Below, piece by piece: positions 8,490 through 18,624 of a DNA stretch of 64,000 bases. The first letter of the stretch is position 1, and each line of letters begins with the position of its first letter. Under the pieces are notes generated by a model. The model had not been told where the DNA came from, did no database searches, and saw nothing but the letters and a program-made list of their open reading frames with translations. Source of the DNA: Lysinibacillus sp. PLM2 (GTDB lineage Bacteria; Bacillota; Bacilli; Bacillales_A; Planococcaceae); assembly GCA_023168345.1 (NCBI GenBank), contig AP025689.1:2988001-3052000 (forward strand), given 5' to 3'. The translations under genes were made by a program, and so were the position numbers.

Positions 8490-9254
8490 CTATAAGTTAG
8501 TCAGCAACCATTTATGTTCTTCCTCATATATACGTTCTTTCCAAGGATTGTTTTCTAAATGACGAATCATCCAACAAAAATACATCGAATAGCCTGGTGC
8601 CGTTGCTTGTGGGTGATCAAGTCCACCTGGTATCGTTATAAAACTATTATTTTCAATACGATATGCGTCTGGACCTACCATTGCACATCCAAAGCCTTGC
8701 TCCTTATCAAAGCGATAATAATACACTTCTGGTTGATCATGATAATGGGGCGGATAGCTAGACCAACGACCTGGATGGGAAATTACTTCACCAATGACTA
8801 GATTTGAATAGGGAGCCGTTTCATAATCAAAGATTGTACGGATTGTGCGGGTAGCAGTATTTTCCCATACGCCTTTACCTAAATCTTCGTTTGGACAATC
8901 CTCCGGCGTATAAAGTTTACTAGAAAAAGTGACATTATTAGTTGTTTTTTGTACTAATACTTCACTCCTATCAAATGCTTCAAGCTTTATTTTTACGTTT
9001 TTACAAACATGTAAGCAATGAGGTGATTCAGTAAAAATATCTTGTCGCTGGACAACCGCAGATTCAGTTTCCCAGGATAGTTTCACATGAGCAACTAAGG
9101 GAAGAATGGCCATCTCCTGTATTGAATCATGAAGTGTAATACTTTCTCCTGCTTCAAGTACATGAATACCAATATCCATCAGCATATTTGTTTCATCGTT
9201 TCTTGCTGTTAGCTCATGATATCCTCCAATTAAATCATCTAATTTTTTATACAT
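8490..9254 (-). CDS. iolB: 5-deoxy-glucuronate isomerase IolB
   Basis: A 254-residue cupin-type enzyme converting 5-deoxy-D-glucuronate to 5-dehydro-2-deoxy-D-gluconate (DKG). Family-specific segments are visible: GVWENTATRTIRTIFDYETAP, the metal-binding SSYPPHYHDQPEVYYYRF region with its histidines and glutamate, and IPGGLDHPQATAPGYSMYFCW. Length matches the family (about 270). It is the last gene of the operon; its ATG overlaps the iolJ stop by 8 bp and has a GGAGG-type site about 10 nt upstream. The pathway order is IolG, IolE, IolD, IolB, IolC, IolJ, IolA, and all seven are present here. Confidence 0.95.
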   Translation of the reverse strand: MYKKLDDLIGGYHELTARNDETNMLMDIGIHVLEAGESITLHDSIQEMAILPLVAHVKLSWETESAVVQRQDIFTESPHCLHVCKNVKIKLEAFDRSEVLVQKTTNNVTFSSKLYTPEDCPNEDLGKGVWENTATRTIRTIFDYETAPYSNLVIGEVISHPGRWSSYPPHYHDQPEVYYYRFDKEQGFGCAMVGPDAYRIENNSFITIPGGLDHPQATAPGYSMYFCWMIRHLENNPWKERIYEEEHKWLLTNL

Positions 9255-10104
9255 GCTGTAATCCCCCCTCCGTTATTTGATGGTGACTATTAAACATACG
9301 GATATGACGTGAGACGTTATCGTAAGCACCTTGGATTAACTGATTATGAAGTGCATAGTAATCGTTAAACGGAACATTCTGGTTCACGCTTTGTTGAACA
9401 GATTGGAAGGTTGACGTCGCCACATTAATTTTCCGAACGCCGAGTTGAATACTTTTTTGAAAATCTTCTTTTGAAATGCCAGAACCACCGTGTAAAACAA
9501 GTGGTACGTTTACTTTTTTCTGGATTTCGTCTAGCCTATCAAATTGAAGTTTTGGTTTTCCTTTATAAACTCCATGTGCATTCCCATAGGCTACTGCTAA
9601 AGCATCAACTGGTACTTCTTCTACAAATCGAGCTGCATCTTGGATGGAAGTAGATAACATTTCTATTTCTACACTGCCATCCTCTGAACCGCCAACCTGC
9701 CCTACTTCTGCCTCAAAGGATGCATGATATTGCATTGCAAGACGCTGTATTTTTTTGGAGTTTGATATATTCAACTCTAATTGTTCGTGAGAGCCGTCGT
9801 ACATAACAGATGTAAAGCCTAGCTCAAGAGCTTGCAAGATCGTTTCTTCTGTCAATCCATGATCTAAATGCACAACGATTGGAACACTAGATTGCTTTGC
9901 AGCTGCAATCATTGCTGGTCCAATTAAATGTAGAGGTGATTGCTTTAAACGTACTTCGGCAATTTGAAGTATGATCGGTGCCTTTAAATCCTCTGCGGCC
10001 CGTACTGCACCTTGAATCATTTCAATACTAGCGACGCTAAAGGCGCCTATTCCAAATTGGTGCTTTGTCGCATATGCCAAGCTTTCCTTTAAAGTAACGA
10101 GCAT
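9247..10104 (-). CDS. iolJ: 6-phospho-5-dehydro-2-deoxy-D-gluconate aldolase IolJ
   Basis: A 285-residue class II (zinc) aldolase of the fructose-bisphosphate aldolase family. The zinc and phosphate motifs are present: VVHLDHG with the first Zn histidine, VMYDGSH, EAEVGQVGGSED, the histidine in AVAYGNAHGVYKG, LVLHGGSGIS and KINVATS. In an iol operon the assigned substrate is DKG-6-phosphate, split to DHAP and malonate semialdehyde. The start has an AGGGAGGTGA site. It lies 12 bp downstream of iolE and overlaps iolB. FbaA or GatY function is less likely because of context. Confidence 0.93.
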   Translation of the reverse strand: MLVTLKESLAYATKHQFGIGAFSVASIEMIQGAVRAAEDLKAPIILQIAEVRLKQSPLHLIGPAMIAAAKQSSVPIVVHLDHGLTEETILQALELGFTSVMYDGSHEQLELNISNSKKIQRLAMQYHASFEAEVGQVGGSEDGSVEIEMLSTSIQDAARFVEEVPVDALAVAYGNAHGVYKGKPKLQFDRLDEIQKKVNVPLVLHGGSGISKEDFQKSIQLGVRKINVATSTFQSVQQSVNQNVPFNDYYALHNQLIQGAYDNVSRHIRMFNSHHQITEGGLQHV

Positions 10105-10116
10105 TTCTTCACCTCC

Positions 10117-11013
10117 CTATAGACCCGCAATTTCACGAATATATTGTCGTGCATTTTTTGCATATTCAAATGGGTTAGCTTTTGCTGGATCTTGTTCTGC
10201 TTCTACAATAATCCACCCTTCATAGTTTGACTGTGCGATTAGTTGAATAATAGGTTTAAAATCAATACTACCATCACCTGGCACAGTAAAAACACCTTCT
10301 TTAATTCCTCGAAGAAAGCTAAGTCTTTGCTCCTTCACGTTTTTCAAAACACCATTCCGTACATCCTTAAAATGAATATGCGCAATACGATCACTATGAT
10401 TTTGTAAAACGCGAAGATAATTTTCACCAGCAAAATACAAATGACCACAATCATATAGAAGAGACACAGTATTTGGGTTTGTTCTTTCCATTAACTGATT
10501 TATTTCTTCTTCTGTTTGGACACCCGTTCCCATATGGTGGTGATAAACTAACGTCATATTTTTTTCTTTTGCCAACCGTCCTAACTTATCTAACCCTTCT
10601 ACTAACAAATTCCACTCTTTCTCAGAAAATATAGGCTTCCCTTCGAAAATAGAGGTATTTAAATCTCCTTGAATGCTATGACCCTGTTCTGAAATGACAA
10701 TATGTTTTGCGCCCATCTCATGTAAAAAATCACGGTGGGCAATAAAAGCTTTTTCCGTTTCCTCATATGGTTTTGTTGTTAAATATGCACTAAACCACGC
10801 TGCTGCAACGGATAATCCCCGTAGCGCCAAAGCATGGTGGAGCGTCTTTGTATCCCGGGGAAATTTATTTCCCACCTCACACCCTACATAGCCAGCTAAT
10901 GCCATTTCACTTATACATTGTTCAAAGGGAATATGACCTCCAAGCTCAGGCAAATCATCATTTGTCCAACCTATCGGGGCAATCCCAAGTTTAATAGAAT
11001 GATTGTGTAACAT
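10117..11013 (-). CDS. iolE: Inosose dehydratase IolE
   Basis: A 298-residue TIM-barrel protein (xylose isomerase-like, AP endonuclease 2 fold). It dehydrates 2-keto-myo-inositol (scyllo-inosose) to 3D-trihydroxycyclohexane-1,2-dione. The N-terminus IKLGIAPIGWTNDDLPELGG and the segments YVGCEVGNKFP, YHHHMGTGVQT (metal histidines), LLYDCGHLYFAGE, IHFKDVR and GWIIVEAEQDPAKANP are IolE hallmarks. An AGGAGG-like site precedes ATG 11013. The spacing of 9 bp to iolD shows co-transcription. Length is as usual for IolE (about 297). Confidence 0.95.
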   Translation of the reverse strand: MLHNHSIKLGIAPIGWTNDDLPELGGHIPFEQCISEMALAGYVGCEVGNKFPRDTKTLHHALALRGLSVAAAWFSAYLTTKPYEETEKAFIAHRDFLHEMGAKHIVISEQGHSIQGDLNTSIFEGKPIFSEKEWNLLVEGLDKLGRLAKEKNMTLVYHHHMGTGVQTEEEINQLMERTNPNTVSLLYDCGHLYFAGENYLRVLQNHSDRIAHIHFKDVRNGVLKNVKEQRLSFLRGIKEGVFTVPGDGSIDFKPIIQLIAQSNYEGWIIVEAEQDPAKANPFEYAKNARQYIREIAGL

Positions 11014-11022
11014 TGGCCCCTC

Positions 11023-12939
11023 CTAATATTTTCGAGCTTGTTGTAAATTTCTTTGTTGTTCTTTATATACCTCTATGATTGCCTCACTTTTTGCTACTTC
11101 CGCCACACCGACATGCCACCATGCTTCATAGCCAGCTGTCATTGTTTTCGGTAACACTTTAATATCGATTAATGTACTAATTGGAGACTTTTTAGCCTCT
11201 TCGATAGCAGACTCTAATTCATCTAATGTTGTAACACGGAACGTTTTTAAACCGTAGCCTTCTCCTACTTTGGCATAATCGATCGCTATAACGTCACCGA
11301 CTGTATCATCTAATTGTTCATCGCGATATCGAAATTCAGTTTTGAAGCTAGGCATTCCGTTTTCCATTTGTAAATTATTAATACAGCCAAAACCTGCATT
11401 ATCAAAGAGTACGATATTAATTTTTTTCTTTTCTTGTAAACTAGTAACAAGTTCTGAATGGAGCATGAGGAAGCTTCCATCTCCCACGAGAGCATATACT
11501 TCCTTTTCAGGCTCTGCTAGCTTTACGCCAAGAGCTGCTGCTATTTCGTATCCCATACACGAGTACCCATATTCCATGTGGTAAGTATAAGGTTCTGTTG
11601 TTTGCCATAGCCGCTGTAAGTCTCCAGGTAAACTTCCTGAAGCTGCTGTAATAATACTTGTAGGATGAAGTAATTCATTTAAACGAACGACAACAGCTGT
11701 TTGTGTTAACTGTGCGTTTAAGCTTTTCTCATAATCTTTTAATTCCTCATCTAAGTGCCCCGCAATTTCAGGTACAAAATTTTCCGAAACTTTACTACTT
11801 GCAAGGCGTTTACGTTCAGTTAACCATTCGTCTTTTAGAACTTTAATATTGTCATTTGCAGTTCGATATTCATTAAGAGCATCAGATAACGCTTCAATAC
11901 CCCGTTTTGCATCTGCAACAATAGCCACTGCATCTAACTTATTTGCATGGTATGTGGATGCATTAATCGTTAAAACCTGTTTATCCGCAAATAAACTTTT
12001 AGATCCCGTTGTAAAATCATTAAAGCGTGTTCCAACGCCGATGATAATATCTGCTTCCTTTGCTGCCTTGTTTGCGGCTAAATTACCTGTTACGCCAATT
12101 CCCCCAAGGTTTAGTTCCTCATTTGCTGAAATCGCACCTTTGCCTGCCTGTGTTTCAGTGATTGGAATATTATATTTTTTCGCAAAGTCCAATACACTTT
12201 TCTCAGCTCTTGAATACCTTACGCCCCCGCCAATTACGAGAAGCGGCTTCTTATATTTTTTTAATGTTTGTGCTGCTTGCGAAGTAGCTTCTGGCGTTGG
12301 CATCCGTCGTTCAATTGTGTGCACACGCTTTTCAAAGAAGCTAATTGGATAATCTCCAGCTTCTCCTTGGACATCCTGTGGAAGTGATATGACTACCGCT
12401 CCTGTACTTTCAACACAAGTTAAAACACGCATTGCATTTAACATTGCACTCATTAATTGTTCAGGACGATTGATGCGATCCCAATATTTAGATACAGATT
12501 GAAATGCATTATTTGTTGAAATTGTTGGATTATACGTTTGTTCAATTTGCTGTAATACTGGGTCTGGTTGTCTCGTTGCAAAGACGTCTCCCGGAAAAAG
12601 TAGTAATGGAATTTCATTGGCTGTTGCTGTTGCTGCTGCTGTGACCATATTGGCTGAACCAGGACCTACTGAAGCGGTGCAGGCAATAATTCTCTTCCGA
12701 TGATGCTGTTTTGCATATGCCATTGCCGCATGTGCCATCCCTTGCTCGTTTCTTCCTTGGTATACACGTAAATGGCCTCGATCTTCCGCTAATGCCTGAC
12801 CTATGCCTAACACATTCCCATGACCAAAAACGGTAAATATACCATCAACGAATGGGTGCTCCTCTTCGTCACAGCGTACGTATTGGGCATTTAAAAATTT
12901 CACTAACGCTTGGGCGGTAGTTAACCGAATTGTTTCCAT
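11023..12939 (-). CDS. iolD: 3D-(3,5/4)-trihydroxycyclohexane-1,2-dione acylhydrolase IolD
   Basis: A 638-residue thiamine-diphosphate enzyme that hydrolyses the cyclic dione and opens the ring to give 5-deoxy-glucuronate. The N-terminal pyrimidine-binding domain contains the [10 protein letters not shown] and [11 protein letters not shown] glutamate region. The central domain has GGGVRYS and GVGTRFNDF, and the C-terminal TPP motif is [12 protein letters not shown]...[17 protein letters not shown]. Length equals that of Bacillus IolD. The ATG at 12939 lies 11 nt from AAGGAG, a rather long spacing. A hairpin at 12965-12997 separates it from iolA and may reduce expression of the distal genes. 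Confidence 0.95.
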   Translation of the reverse strand: METIRLTTAQALVKFLNAQYVRCDEEEHPFVDGIFTVFGHGNVLGIGQALAEDRGHLRVYQGRNEQGMAHAAMAYAKQHHRKRIIACTASVGPGSANMVTAAATATANEIPLLLFPGDVFATRQPDPVLQQIEQTYNPTISTNNAFQSVSKYWDRINRPEQLMSAMLNAMRVLTCVESTGAVVISLPQDVQGEAGDYPISFFEKRVHTIERRMPTPEATSQAAQTLKKYKKPLLVIGGGVRYSRAEKSVLDFAKKYNIPITETQAGKGAISANEELNLGGIGVTGNLAANKAAKEADIIIGVGTRFNDFTTGSKSLFADKQVLTINASTYHANKLDAVAIVADAKRGIEALSDALNEYRTANDNIKVLKDEWLTERKRLASSKVSENFVPEIAGHLDEELKDYEKSLNAQLTQTAVVVRLNELLHPTSIITAASGSLPGDLQRLWQTTEPYTYHMEYGYSCMGYEIAAALGVKLAEPEKEVYALVGDGSFLMLHSELVTSLQEKKKINIVLFDNAGFGCINNLQMENGMPSFKTEFRYRDEQLDDTVGDVIAIDYAKVGEGYGLKTFRVTTLDELESAIEEAKKSPISTLIDIKVLPKTMTAGYEAWWHVGVAEVAKSEAIIEVYKEQQRNLQQARKY

Positions 12940-12964
12940 GTCGTTACACGCTCCTTTTTAAAAA

Positions 12965-12997
12965 GGCTATTAAGAATGATTGCTTTTCTAAATAGCC
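12965..12997 (-). terminator. Intra-operon hairpin between iolA and iolD
   Basis: GGCTATT (12965-12971) and AATAGCC (12991-12997) form a stem; on the reverse strand it is followed by TTTTTA. It looks like a weak, read-through terminator that would attenuate the distal genes iolD, E, J and B relative to iolG, C and A. Confidence 0.5.
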
Positions 12998-13006
12998 AAT
13001 TTCCCC

Positions 13007-14470
13007 TTAATTCTTTTCAACAAAGCGAGCTGTCACCATTTTTTTACGAGTGTAGAACTCAACACCATCTTTCCCATTTGCATGGAGATCTCCATAAAAT
13101 GAATCTTTATAACCAGAGAATGGGAAGAACGCCATTGGTGCAGGAACTCCTAAATTGATGCCAAGCATTCCAGCATCGATCGTTTCTCTAAATTGACGGA
13201 TCGCTGCAGCATTATTTGTATATAAACATGCACCATTTGCTAAATGGCTTGCATTTGCGACTTCAACTGCATGGGATAAATCGTTAACACGTACGATTGA
13301 TAATACCGGTGCAAAGATTTCATCCTGCCAAATTTTCATTTCCTGTGTCACATGATCAAAAATTGTCGCTCCTAAGAAATAACCATCATTATTTACTTCT
13401 TTATCTAATCGTCCATCTCGTACAAGCTTTGCTCCTTGCTCTACACCAGATTCAATATAATGAAGCGTACGTTCCTTTGCTTCCTGACGGATAATTGGTC
13501 CTAAAAACACGCCATCATCTAGACCATTACCAATTTTAATCGCATCAGCGTTTTTCTTTAAAAGGGAAACAAACTCATCTGCAATCGATTCTTCTACTGC
13601 TACAACAGCCGCTGCCATACAGCGCTCACCTGCTGAACCAAAAGCTGCATTTGTAATTTCTCTTGCTGCAAATTCTAGGTCCGCATCAGCTAATACAATT
13701 GAATGATTCTTTGCACCTGATAATGCTTGAACACGTTTTAAGTTTTCAGCAGCTCGTTTGTAAACATATTCAGCTACTGGCTGTGATCCTACGAAGGAAA
13801 CTGCTTTAACATCTGGATGTGCCGTTAATGTATTTACAACATCATGAGCACCATTCACAATATTTAAGACACCATCTGGAAGACCTGCTTCCTTAAACAA
13901 TTCTGCTAGTCGTTGTGCTAAAAGTGGTGTACGCTCGGATGGCTTCAATACAAAGGTATTCCCACAAGCAATTGCTAAAGGAAACATCCAGCAAGGTACC
14001 ATCATTGGAAAGTTGAACGGTGTAATGCCGCCTACAACCCCAATTGGGTAACGCCACATACCTGACTCTACATCCGTCGCGATATCTGGTAATTGCGAAC
14101 CCATCATTAATGACGGCGCACCAGCTGCGAATTCTACACATTCAATACCGCGCTGCACTTCGCCATATGCTTCTGAATATGCTTTGCCATTTTCAATTGT
14201 GATGAGGCGTGCAAGTTCTTCCCAATTGTCTACAAGCAGCTGCTGGTATTTAAATAGGATTCGCGCACGTTTTGGAACAGGCACTTTAGACCATGTTTCA
14301 AAGCTTTCTTTCGCGATGGCAATTGCTTTTTCTACATCCTCTTGAGTTGATATTGCAACTTGTGCAATTTCTTCTCCAGTTGCTGGATTATAAACAGTAA
14401 TGTATTCTCCAGATCCATCGATCCATTCACCATTGACATAGTTACCTATTTTTCGAATCGTTTTATTCAT
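13007..14470 (-). CDS. iolA: Methylmalonate/malonate-semialdehyde dehydrogenase (CoA-acylating) IolA
   Basis: A 487-residue aldehyde dehydrogenase that converts malonate semialdehyde to acetyl-CoA (or methylmalonate semialdehyde to propionyl-CoA) with NAD. The Rossmann segment [20 protein letters not shown], the cofactor loop [33 protein letters not shown] and the catalytic cysteine in [12 protein letters not shown] are all present. The usual ALDH glutamate is replaced in this family, as expected for a CoA-acylating enzyme. The start follows AAGGAGG. It lies 10 bp downstream of iolC. MmsA-type function in valine catabolism is an alternative, but the operon fixes the role. Confidence 0.95.
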   Translation of the reverse strand: MNKTIRKIGNYVNGEWIDGSGEYITVYNPATGEEIAQVAISTQEDVEKAIAIAKESFETWSKVPVPKRARILFKYQQLLVDNWEELARLITIENGKAYSEAYGEVQRGIECVEFAAGAPSLMMGSQLPDIATDVESGMWRYPIGVVGGITPFNFPMMVPCWMFPLAIACGNTFVLKPSERTPLLAQRLAELFKEAGLPDGVLNIVNGAHDVVNTLTAHPDVKAVSFVGSQPVAEYVYKRAAENLKRVQALSGAKNHSIVLADADLEFAAREITNAAFGSAGERCMAAAVVAVEESIADEFVSLLKKNADAIKIGNGLDDGVFLGPIIRQEAKERTLHYIESGVEQGAKLVRDGRLDKEVNNDGYFLGATIFDHVTQEMKIWQDEIFAPVLSIVRVNDLSHAVEVANASHLANGACLYTNNAAAIRQFRETIDAGMLGINLGVPAPMAFFPFSGYKDSFYGDLHANGKDGVEFYTRKKMVTARFVEKN

Positions 14471-14480
14471 ATTTACCTCC

Positions 14481-15479
14481 TTAAATTTGTTTATATGTCC
14501 CTACGCTTATTTTCTCTTCTAGTTCATTCAGTGTTGGCATTGCATCTGAGCAACTATGTTTAGAGATAACAATCGCTGCAGAAGCACTTCCATATTTCAT
14601 CGCATCTTCGATTGTGCCTCCTTGCATTATTCGGTACAAAAATGCAGAGGCGTATGAATCTCCAGCACCAAAAGTTTTTAATACATCAGCCTCAAAAACA
14701 CCACTACGAACACTTTCCCCATTTGGTGTATAAGCAATGGAGCCTTTGCTGCCATGCTTAATAATGACTATTTCAGCACGATGATTGAACCATTTATTTG
14801 CAGTTTCCTCATCAGAATATTTTTCATTTAACATACTTTCCATCATATTAAACTCTTCTCGTGTGCCTATAATGATATGGGATTTTTCAGCTGCTAGATT
14901 GTAGTAGACCGCAGTTTCGTACACATTTTTCCACGTGTAAGGACGGTAATCTAAATCAAACAACACCTTTACATCGTGCAATTGTGCATATTCAAGTGCT
15001 AAAAACACCGCTTCTCTAGAAGGAGAGCTTGCTAAAGCAGTTCCAGAAATGAGCAGCACTTTAGAATTTGCAATAATATCTTCTTGTACTTCTAACGGTT
15101 CAAGAAGTAAATCGGCTACATTATCTCGATACATTAAAATACTGCATTCTTCGGGACTTTTAATTTCCGTAAAAGCTAGGCCTGTTACGGCACCGGTCTT
15201 ATCTATCACAACATTCTTTGTATCAATATTCTCTTTTTCTAAATAGCTCTTAATATATCGACCCATTTGATCATCTGCTACTTTACCAATAAATCCAGTT
15301 TTTAATCCAAGACGTGATAGACCAATGATTATATTTGCAGGTGACCCACCGACATATTTTGTAAAGGTCATTGTCTCCTCCATCGGCCGGTTAAACTCAT
15401 TTGCATTTAAATCAATGCATAACCGCCCAAGTGCAACAACATCAAATATTTTGTCTGCTGAGAATGATATCGTTGTCAT
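14481..15479 (-). CDS. iolC: 5-dehydro-2-deoxygluconokinase IolC
   Basis: A 332-residue PfkB (ribokinase)-family kinase phosphorylating DKG to DKG-6-phosphate. [12 protein letters not shown] with [15 protein letters not shown] is the first PfkB signature, [11 protein letters not shown] follows, and the anion-hole/catalytic motif is [14 protein letters not shown] near residue 265. The start ATG lies inside the 3' end of iolG (38-bp overlap), with AGAGGTGAT as ribosome site, so translation is coupled. Length matches IolC (about 325-335). Confidence 0.95.
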   Translation of the reverse strand: MTTISFSADKIFDVVALGRLCIDLNANEFNRPMEETMTFTKYVGGSPANIIIGLSRLGLKTGFIGKVADDQMGRYIKSYLEKENIDTKNVVIDKTGAVTGLAFTEIKSPEECSILMYRDNVADLLLEPLEVQEDIIANSKVLLISGTALASSPSREAVFLALEYAQLHDVKVLFDLDYRPYTWKNVYETAVYYNLAAEKSHIIIGTREEFNMMESMLNEKYSDEETANKWFNHRAEIVIIKHGSKGSIAYTPNGESVRSGVFEADVLKTFGAGDSYASAFLYRIMQGGTIEDAMKYGSASAAIVISKHSCSDAMPTLNELEEKISVGTYKQI

Positions 15480-16488
15480 GCTCGATCACCTCTCTTGAAA
15501 TCTGAACAGGCTTCTTCGTTTCAATGGATTTCTTTGCGGCTTCAGCAATTCTTTCAGCTTGTAAACCATCAAAACCACTACAAGCAATTCCTTTTTCACC
15601 TTTAATCGCGGCGATAAATGCTTCAATTTCTGTAATATACGCGTCATTATATCTTTCAAGGAAAAAGTGAGGAGGTTTATCAGATGAAACACCTGATTCA
15701 AGGTAACGTGTTATGTTCGTTGGACGAGCATTTTCAACTAGTAATGCTCCTTTATCACCGAACACCTCAAGCCGTTGATCGTAGCCATAGATTGCTTTTC
15801 GGCTATTTTCGATCGTACCAATAGTTCCATCTTCAAATGTTAAAAGAACGATTGCCGTATCCACATCACCTACATGACCAATCTCCTCATCAATTAACAC
15901 AGCCCCCTTTGCATAGACCTCAACAACTTCCTTTTGCATCACATAACGTGCCATATCAAAATCATGAATCATCATATCCATAAATAATCCACCAGATGTT
16001 TTCACATAATCGATTGATGGCGGATGTGGGTCTCTTGAAAGAATACGTAATGTATGTGTTTTTCCAACCATACCTCCCTCAATTTCTCGTCTTACTGTTC
16101 TAAAGTTTGGATCAAACCGGCGATTGAAGCCGACTTGCAGTAGTACCCCTTCCTTCTGGACAACGTCAAGTGCTTCTAACGTTTCATCTACTGCAAAGCT
16201 AATCGGTTTTTCACAGAAAATATGCTTTTTCGCCTGTGCAATTTGTTTAATTAGCTCAGCATGTGTTGTCGTTGGACTACATATTAAAATGGCATGAATT
16301 GTTGGATCGTTAATAACTTTTTGTATGTCAGTCGTTATATAGTCAATTGAAAATTCTTTTGCCCAATCATGTAAATGATCCACTGCTAAATCAGCGACGG
16401 CCTTTACCTTAATCCCATCAATCATTTTTAAGTTTTTTACATGGAGCTGTCCGATTCGACCTGCCCCAATTACACCAACATTAATCAT
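15442..16488 (-). CDS. iolG: Inositol 2-dehydrogenase IolG
   Basis: A 348-residue Gfo/Idh/MocA oxidoreductase that oxidises myo-inositol to scyllo-inosose with NAD. The Rossmann motif GVIGAGRIGQLHVKN, the EKPISF catalytic lysine motif and the catalytic pair in FMDMMIHDFDMARYVM (D-x3-H) are intact, and GFNRRFDP is characteristic of IolG. ATG 16488 follows GGAGG. It starts the downstream half of the operon behind an operator-like repeat (16513-16529), so it may also be transcribed from an internal start. Two further Gfo/Idh genes lie at the head of the same operon. Confidence 0.94.
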   Translation of the reverse strand: MINVGVIGAGRIGQLHVKNLKMIDGIKVKAVADLAVDHLHDWAKEFSIDYITTDIQKVINDPTIHAILICSPTTTHAELIKQIAQAKKHIFCEKPISFAVDETLEALDVVQKEGVLLQVGFNRRFDPNFRTVRREIEGGMVGKTHTLRILSRDPHPPSIDYVKTSGGLFMDMMIHDFDMARYVMQKEVVEVYAKGAVLIDEEIGHVGDVDTAIVLLTFEDGTIGTIENSRKAIYGYDQRLEVFGDKGALLVENARPTNITRYLESGVSSDKPPHFFLERYNDAYITEIEAFIAAIKGEKGIACSGFDGLQAERIAEAAKKSIETKKPVQISREVIEHDNDIILSRQNI

Positions 16489-16512
16489 TGCTTATCCTCC
16501 AGTTCTCGTCAG

Positions 16513-16529
16513 TTAACCGCTTTCCTTAA
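16513..16529. promoter_or_regulatory. Operator-like repeat upstream of iolG
   Basis: TTAACCGCTTTCCTTAA is an imperfect palindrome resembling the repeat at the operon head (23140-23155, TTAAGCGGTTTCTTAA): both are TTAA-bounded with a CGC/GCG and TTTC core. It is probably a second site for the LacI-type regulator encoded just upstream. Confidence 0.5.
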
Positions 16530-16541
16530 TTTGGATAGAAA

Positions 16542-16560
16542 AGCTCTATTGATAAGAGCT
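16542..16560 (-). terminator. Weak hairpin at the end of the LacI-type regulator gene
   Basis: AGCTCT (16542-16547) and AGAGCT (16555-16560) pair across a 7-nt loop and are followed on the reverse strand by TTTTCT. The stem includes the stop codon of the regulator gene. At 6 bp it is likely only an attenuator. Confidence 0.4.
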
Positions 16561-17565
16561 AATTTTATGGATGTTACATACAGACTGTCTTTCGATTAAT
16601 CGAGGTGTAAACACATTCACTTTATATGTCATTTCCTCCGTTTCAATGGCACATAAAAGCTGTTGGAATAACAATTCTGTCATTTCTCGTATCGGTTGCT
16701 CAATCGTTGTTAGCGTAGGCTGGCTAAGCTTGGCATACATCGTATTATCGAAGCCGATAACAGAGTAATCGTTAGGAATTGAATAACCTAATTCATGTAA
16801 TGCATTCATGGTTAATACAGCCTGAAAATCAGTTGTTGAAAAAATTGCTGTTACTTTTTCCGCACCTTTTAATACAAGGTCTATGAATGGCGATTCTTCC
16901 TCAAACAATGGTTCTCTTGAAATAATTTGATCATCTGAAATAACAATCCCCTTTTCTTTATAAAATGCACGGAATCCTGTTACACGGTCACATTCTGATT
17001 GACGTGTTAAATCTCCGATAATTTTAGTAGTTAAATGACCGTTTTCATATAAATAGCGTGCAGCTAGATAGCCTCCAGCGTAATTATCTGTCGTTACACT
17101 AATTACATTTTTCTCCTCAATAGGAACGGATAATTTCGCAATTGGAATATTACGTTTATTAAGCTTCTTTATCACTTGGTCGCTTAATAATTCCGTTCCG
17201 ATAATGATGGCATCTACTTCTTTTTGTAATAAGAAGCGAATATATTGTTTCTCACGTTCTGGATGATTATAAGTACTTGATAGAATAATAGAATAGTCAT
17301 GTCGGTTTGCAATTTGTTCTAGTAAACGTGTGATTTCACCATAAAACGGGTTCGCAATATTAGGAACAATAATGCCAATCGTTTTTGTCTTCTTTTTAGA
17401 AAGGGCACTTGCGATACTACTCGGTTCGTATTCCATTTCTTTAATAACGTTTTTAACATGAAGGCGCGTTTTCTCACTAATATTGCCAGTTTTATTTATT
17501 ACCTTTGAGACAGTTGCAATTGATACACCTGCAACTTGGGCAACATCATAAATAGTTGGTCGCAA
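16546..17565 (-). CDS. LacI/GalR-family transcriptional regulator of the inositol operon
   Basis: A regulator of about 339 residues. The N-terminal helix-turn-helix TIYDVAQVAGVSIATVSKVI is a textbook LacI motif, followed by the hinge NISEKTRLHVKNVIKEMEYEPS and a periplasmic-binding-like sensor domain from IGIIVPNIANPFYGEI. The TTG at 17565 is the likely start: AAGGAG lies 8 nt upstream, while the GTG at 17571 is only 2-3 nt from it. It is embedded in the operon between the importer and iolG. By location it should sense inositol or an intermediate and bind the TTAA-bounded repeats at 23140 and 16513. In Bacillus subtilis the unrelated DeoR-type IolR does this job, so control is rewired here. 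Confidence 0.88.
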   Translation of the reverse strand: MRPTIYDVAQVAGVSIATVSKVINKTGNISEKTRLHVKNVIKEMEYEPSSIASALSKKKTKTIGIIVPNIANPFYGEITRLLEQIANRHDYSIILSSTYNHPEREKQYIRFLLQKEVDAIIIGTELLSDQVIKKLNKRNIPIAKLSVPIEEKNVISVTTDNYAGGYLAARYLYENGHLTTKIIGDLTRQSECDRVTGFRAFYKEKGIVISDDQIISREPLFEEESPFIDLVLKGAEKVTAIFSTTDFQAVLTMNALHELGYSIPNDYSVIGFDNTMYAKLSQPTLTTIEQPIREMTELLFQQLLCAIETEEMTYKVNVFTPRLIERQSVCNIHKISSYQ

Positions 17566-17597
17566 GTACACCTCTCCTTTCTATCAGTTTGTTAATT

Positions 17598-18605
17598 TTA
17601 ATTTGAAAGCGATTGCAAAAATTCTAATTGCTTTTGTGCATTTTCACTTGTAATAATCTCAACACCACTATCAATACGTTCTTCAACTGTCTCACCATTT
17701 GCTGCTGCTAAAGCATTTTTAACTCCTTCATAGCCCATGTTATACGGATTTTGCGCGATTGTACCTGTTAAACCACCATCAATAATCGATTGCACTGCCT
17801 CTTCCGTACCATCTGTTCCATAAATGATAATGTCTAGATTCGCCGCTTCAACTGCACGTAAGACACCTATAGCCATATCATCATTCGCTGAAAATACTGC
17901 TTTGATATCATTTTCCGCCTCTAAAATATTCTCCATTACTGACATTGCTTTTGCTTTATCACTATCTGCAGGTTGCTCTGCTGCAATAACCATTCCCGCT
18001 TCCTCTAACGCATCTTTTGCTCCCTTAATACGTGCATCTGTAGCAGGGTTTCCTAATGCTCCGGCAATTAACACGACCTTATCACCAGGTTGAAGCTTAG
18101 ATGCAATTTCCTTTCCAGCTTCTTGACCAGCATCATAGTTTTCTGTTCCAATGAACGTAACTTTCCCTTCAAAGTCAGCATCTGAGTCAATAAGAAGTAC
18201 TGGTATTCCTTGTGAAGAAGCGTCTTCAAGTACCGGAATTACTGTATCAGGTTGCGTCGGTGAAACAACAATCGCATCAGGTTGTTGACTCAATTGATCT
18301 TCTAACATATTTACTTGTTGAATAATTTCAGCTTCCGACGATGGTCCAACGATTGTTACATTAACCCCTAGTTCCTCTCCTGCTTTTTTCGCTCCTGCCT
18401 CTACGTACTTCCAATATGGACTTGATAATGTTTTTAAAACAACAGAGATATTTTTAGTTCCTCCGTCAGCATCCCCATCTCCACTTCCACTTCCGCTTCC
18501 ACCTGCATTTCCATTAGATGTAGATGTACCTTCCCCACTACCACAAGCAGCTAATAACATTGCTAAAGTTAACCCCAATACTAGTAACCAATTTCTTTTT
18601 TTCAT
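17598..18605 (-). CDS. Sugar (probably inositol) ABC transporter substrate-binding lipoprotein
   Basis: A 335-residue RbsB-type periplasmic-binding protein. The start is the ATG at 18605 (MKKRNWLLVLG) with GGGGG 8 nt upstream; an ATG two codons earlier is too close. The signal peptide ends in a lipobox LLAAC, after which a low-complexity Gly/Ser/Asp linker (about residues 24-50) leads to the binding domain (ISVVLKTLSSPYWKYVEAGA, VSPTQPDTVIPVLEDA, FSANDDMAIGVLRA, IIYGTDGTEEAVQSI). It delivers substrate to the permease and ATPase encoded just upstream. Given the operon, myo-inositol or a related cyclitol is the likely ligand; ribose is the default annotation. Confidence 0.88.
   Translation of the reverse strand: MKKRNWLLVLGLTLAMLLAACGSGEGTSTSNGNAGGSGSGSGDGDADGGTKNISVVLKTLSSPYWKYVEAGAKKAGEELGVNVTIVGPSSEAEIIQQVNMLEDQLSQQPDAIVVSPTQPDTVIPVLEDASSQGIPVLLIDSDADFEGKVTFIGTENYDAGQEAGKEIASKLQPGDKVVLIAGALGNPATDARIKGAKDALEEAGMVIAAEQPADSDKAKAMSVMENILEAENDIKAVFSANDDMAIGVLRAVEAANLDIIIYGTDGTEEAVQSIIDGGLTGTIAQNPYNMGYEGVKNALAAANGETVEERIDSGVEIITSENAQKQLEFLQSLSN
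17604..17617. promoter_or_regulatory. Possible cre (catabolite response) site at the end of the binding-protein gene
   Basis: TGAAAGCGATTGCA matches the cre consensus TGWNANCGNTNWCA at all but one position. It overlaps the stop-codon region of the binding-protein gene, a place where CcpA could act as a roadblock before the regulator and iolG. Confidence 0.35.
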
Positions 18606-18624
18606 ACCCATTTCCCCCTAATTA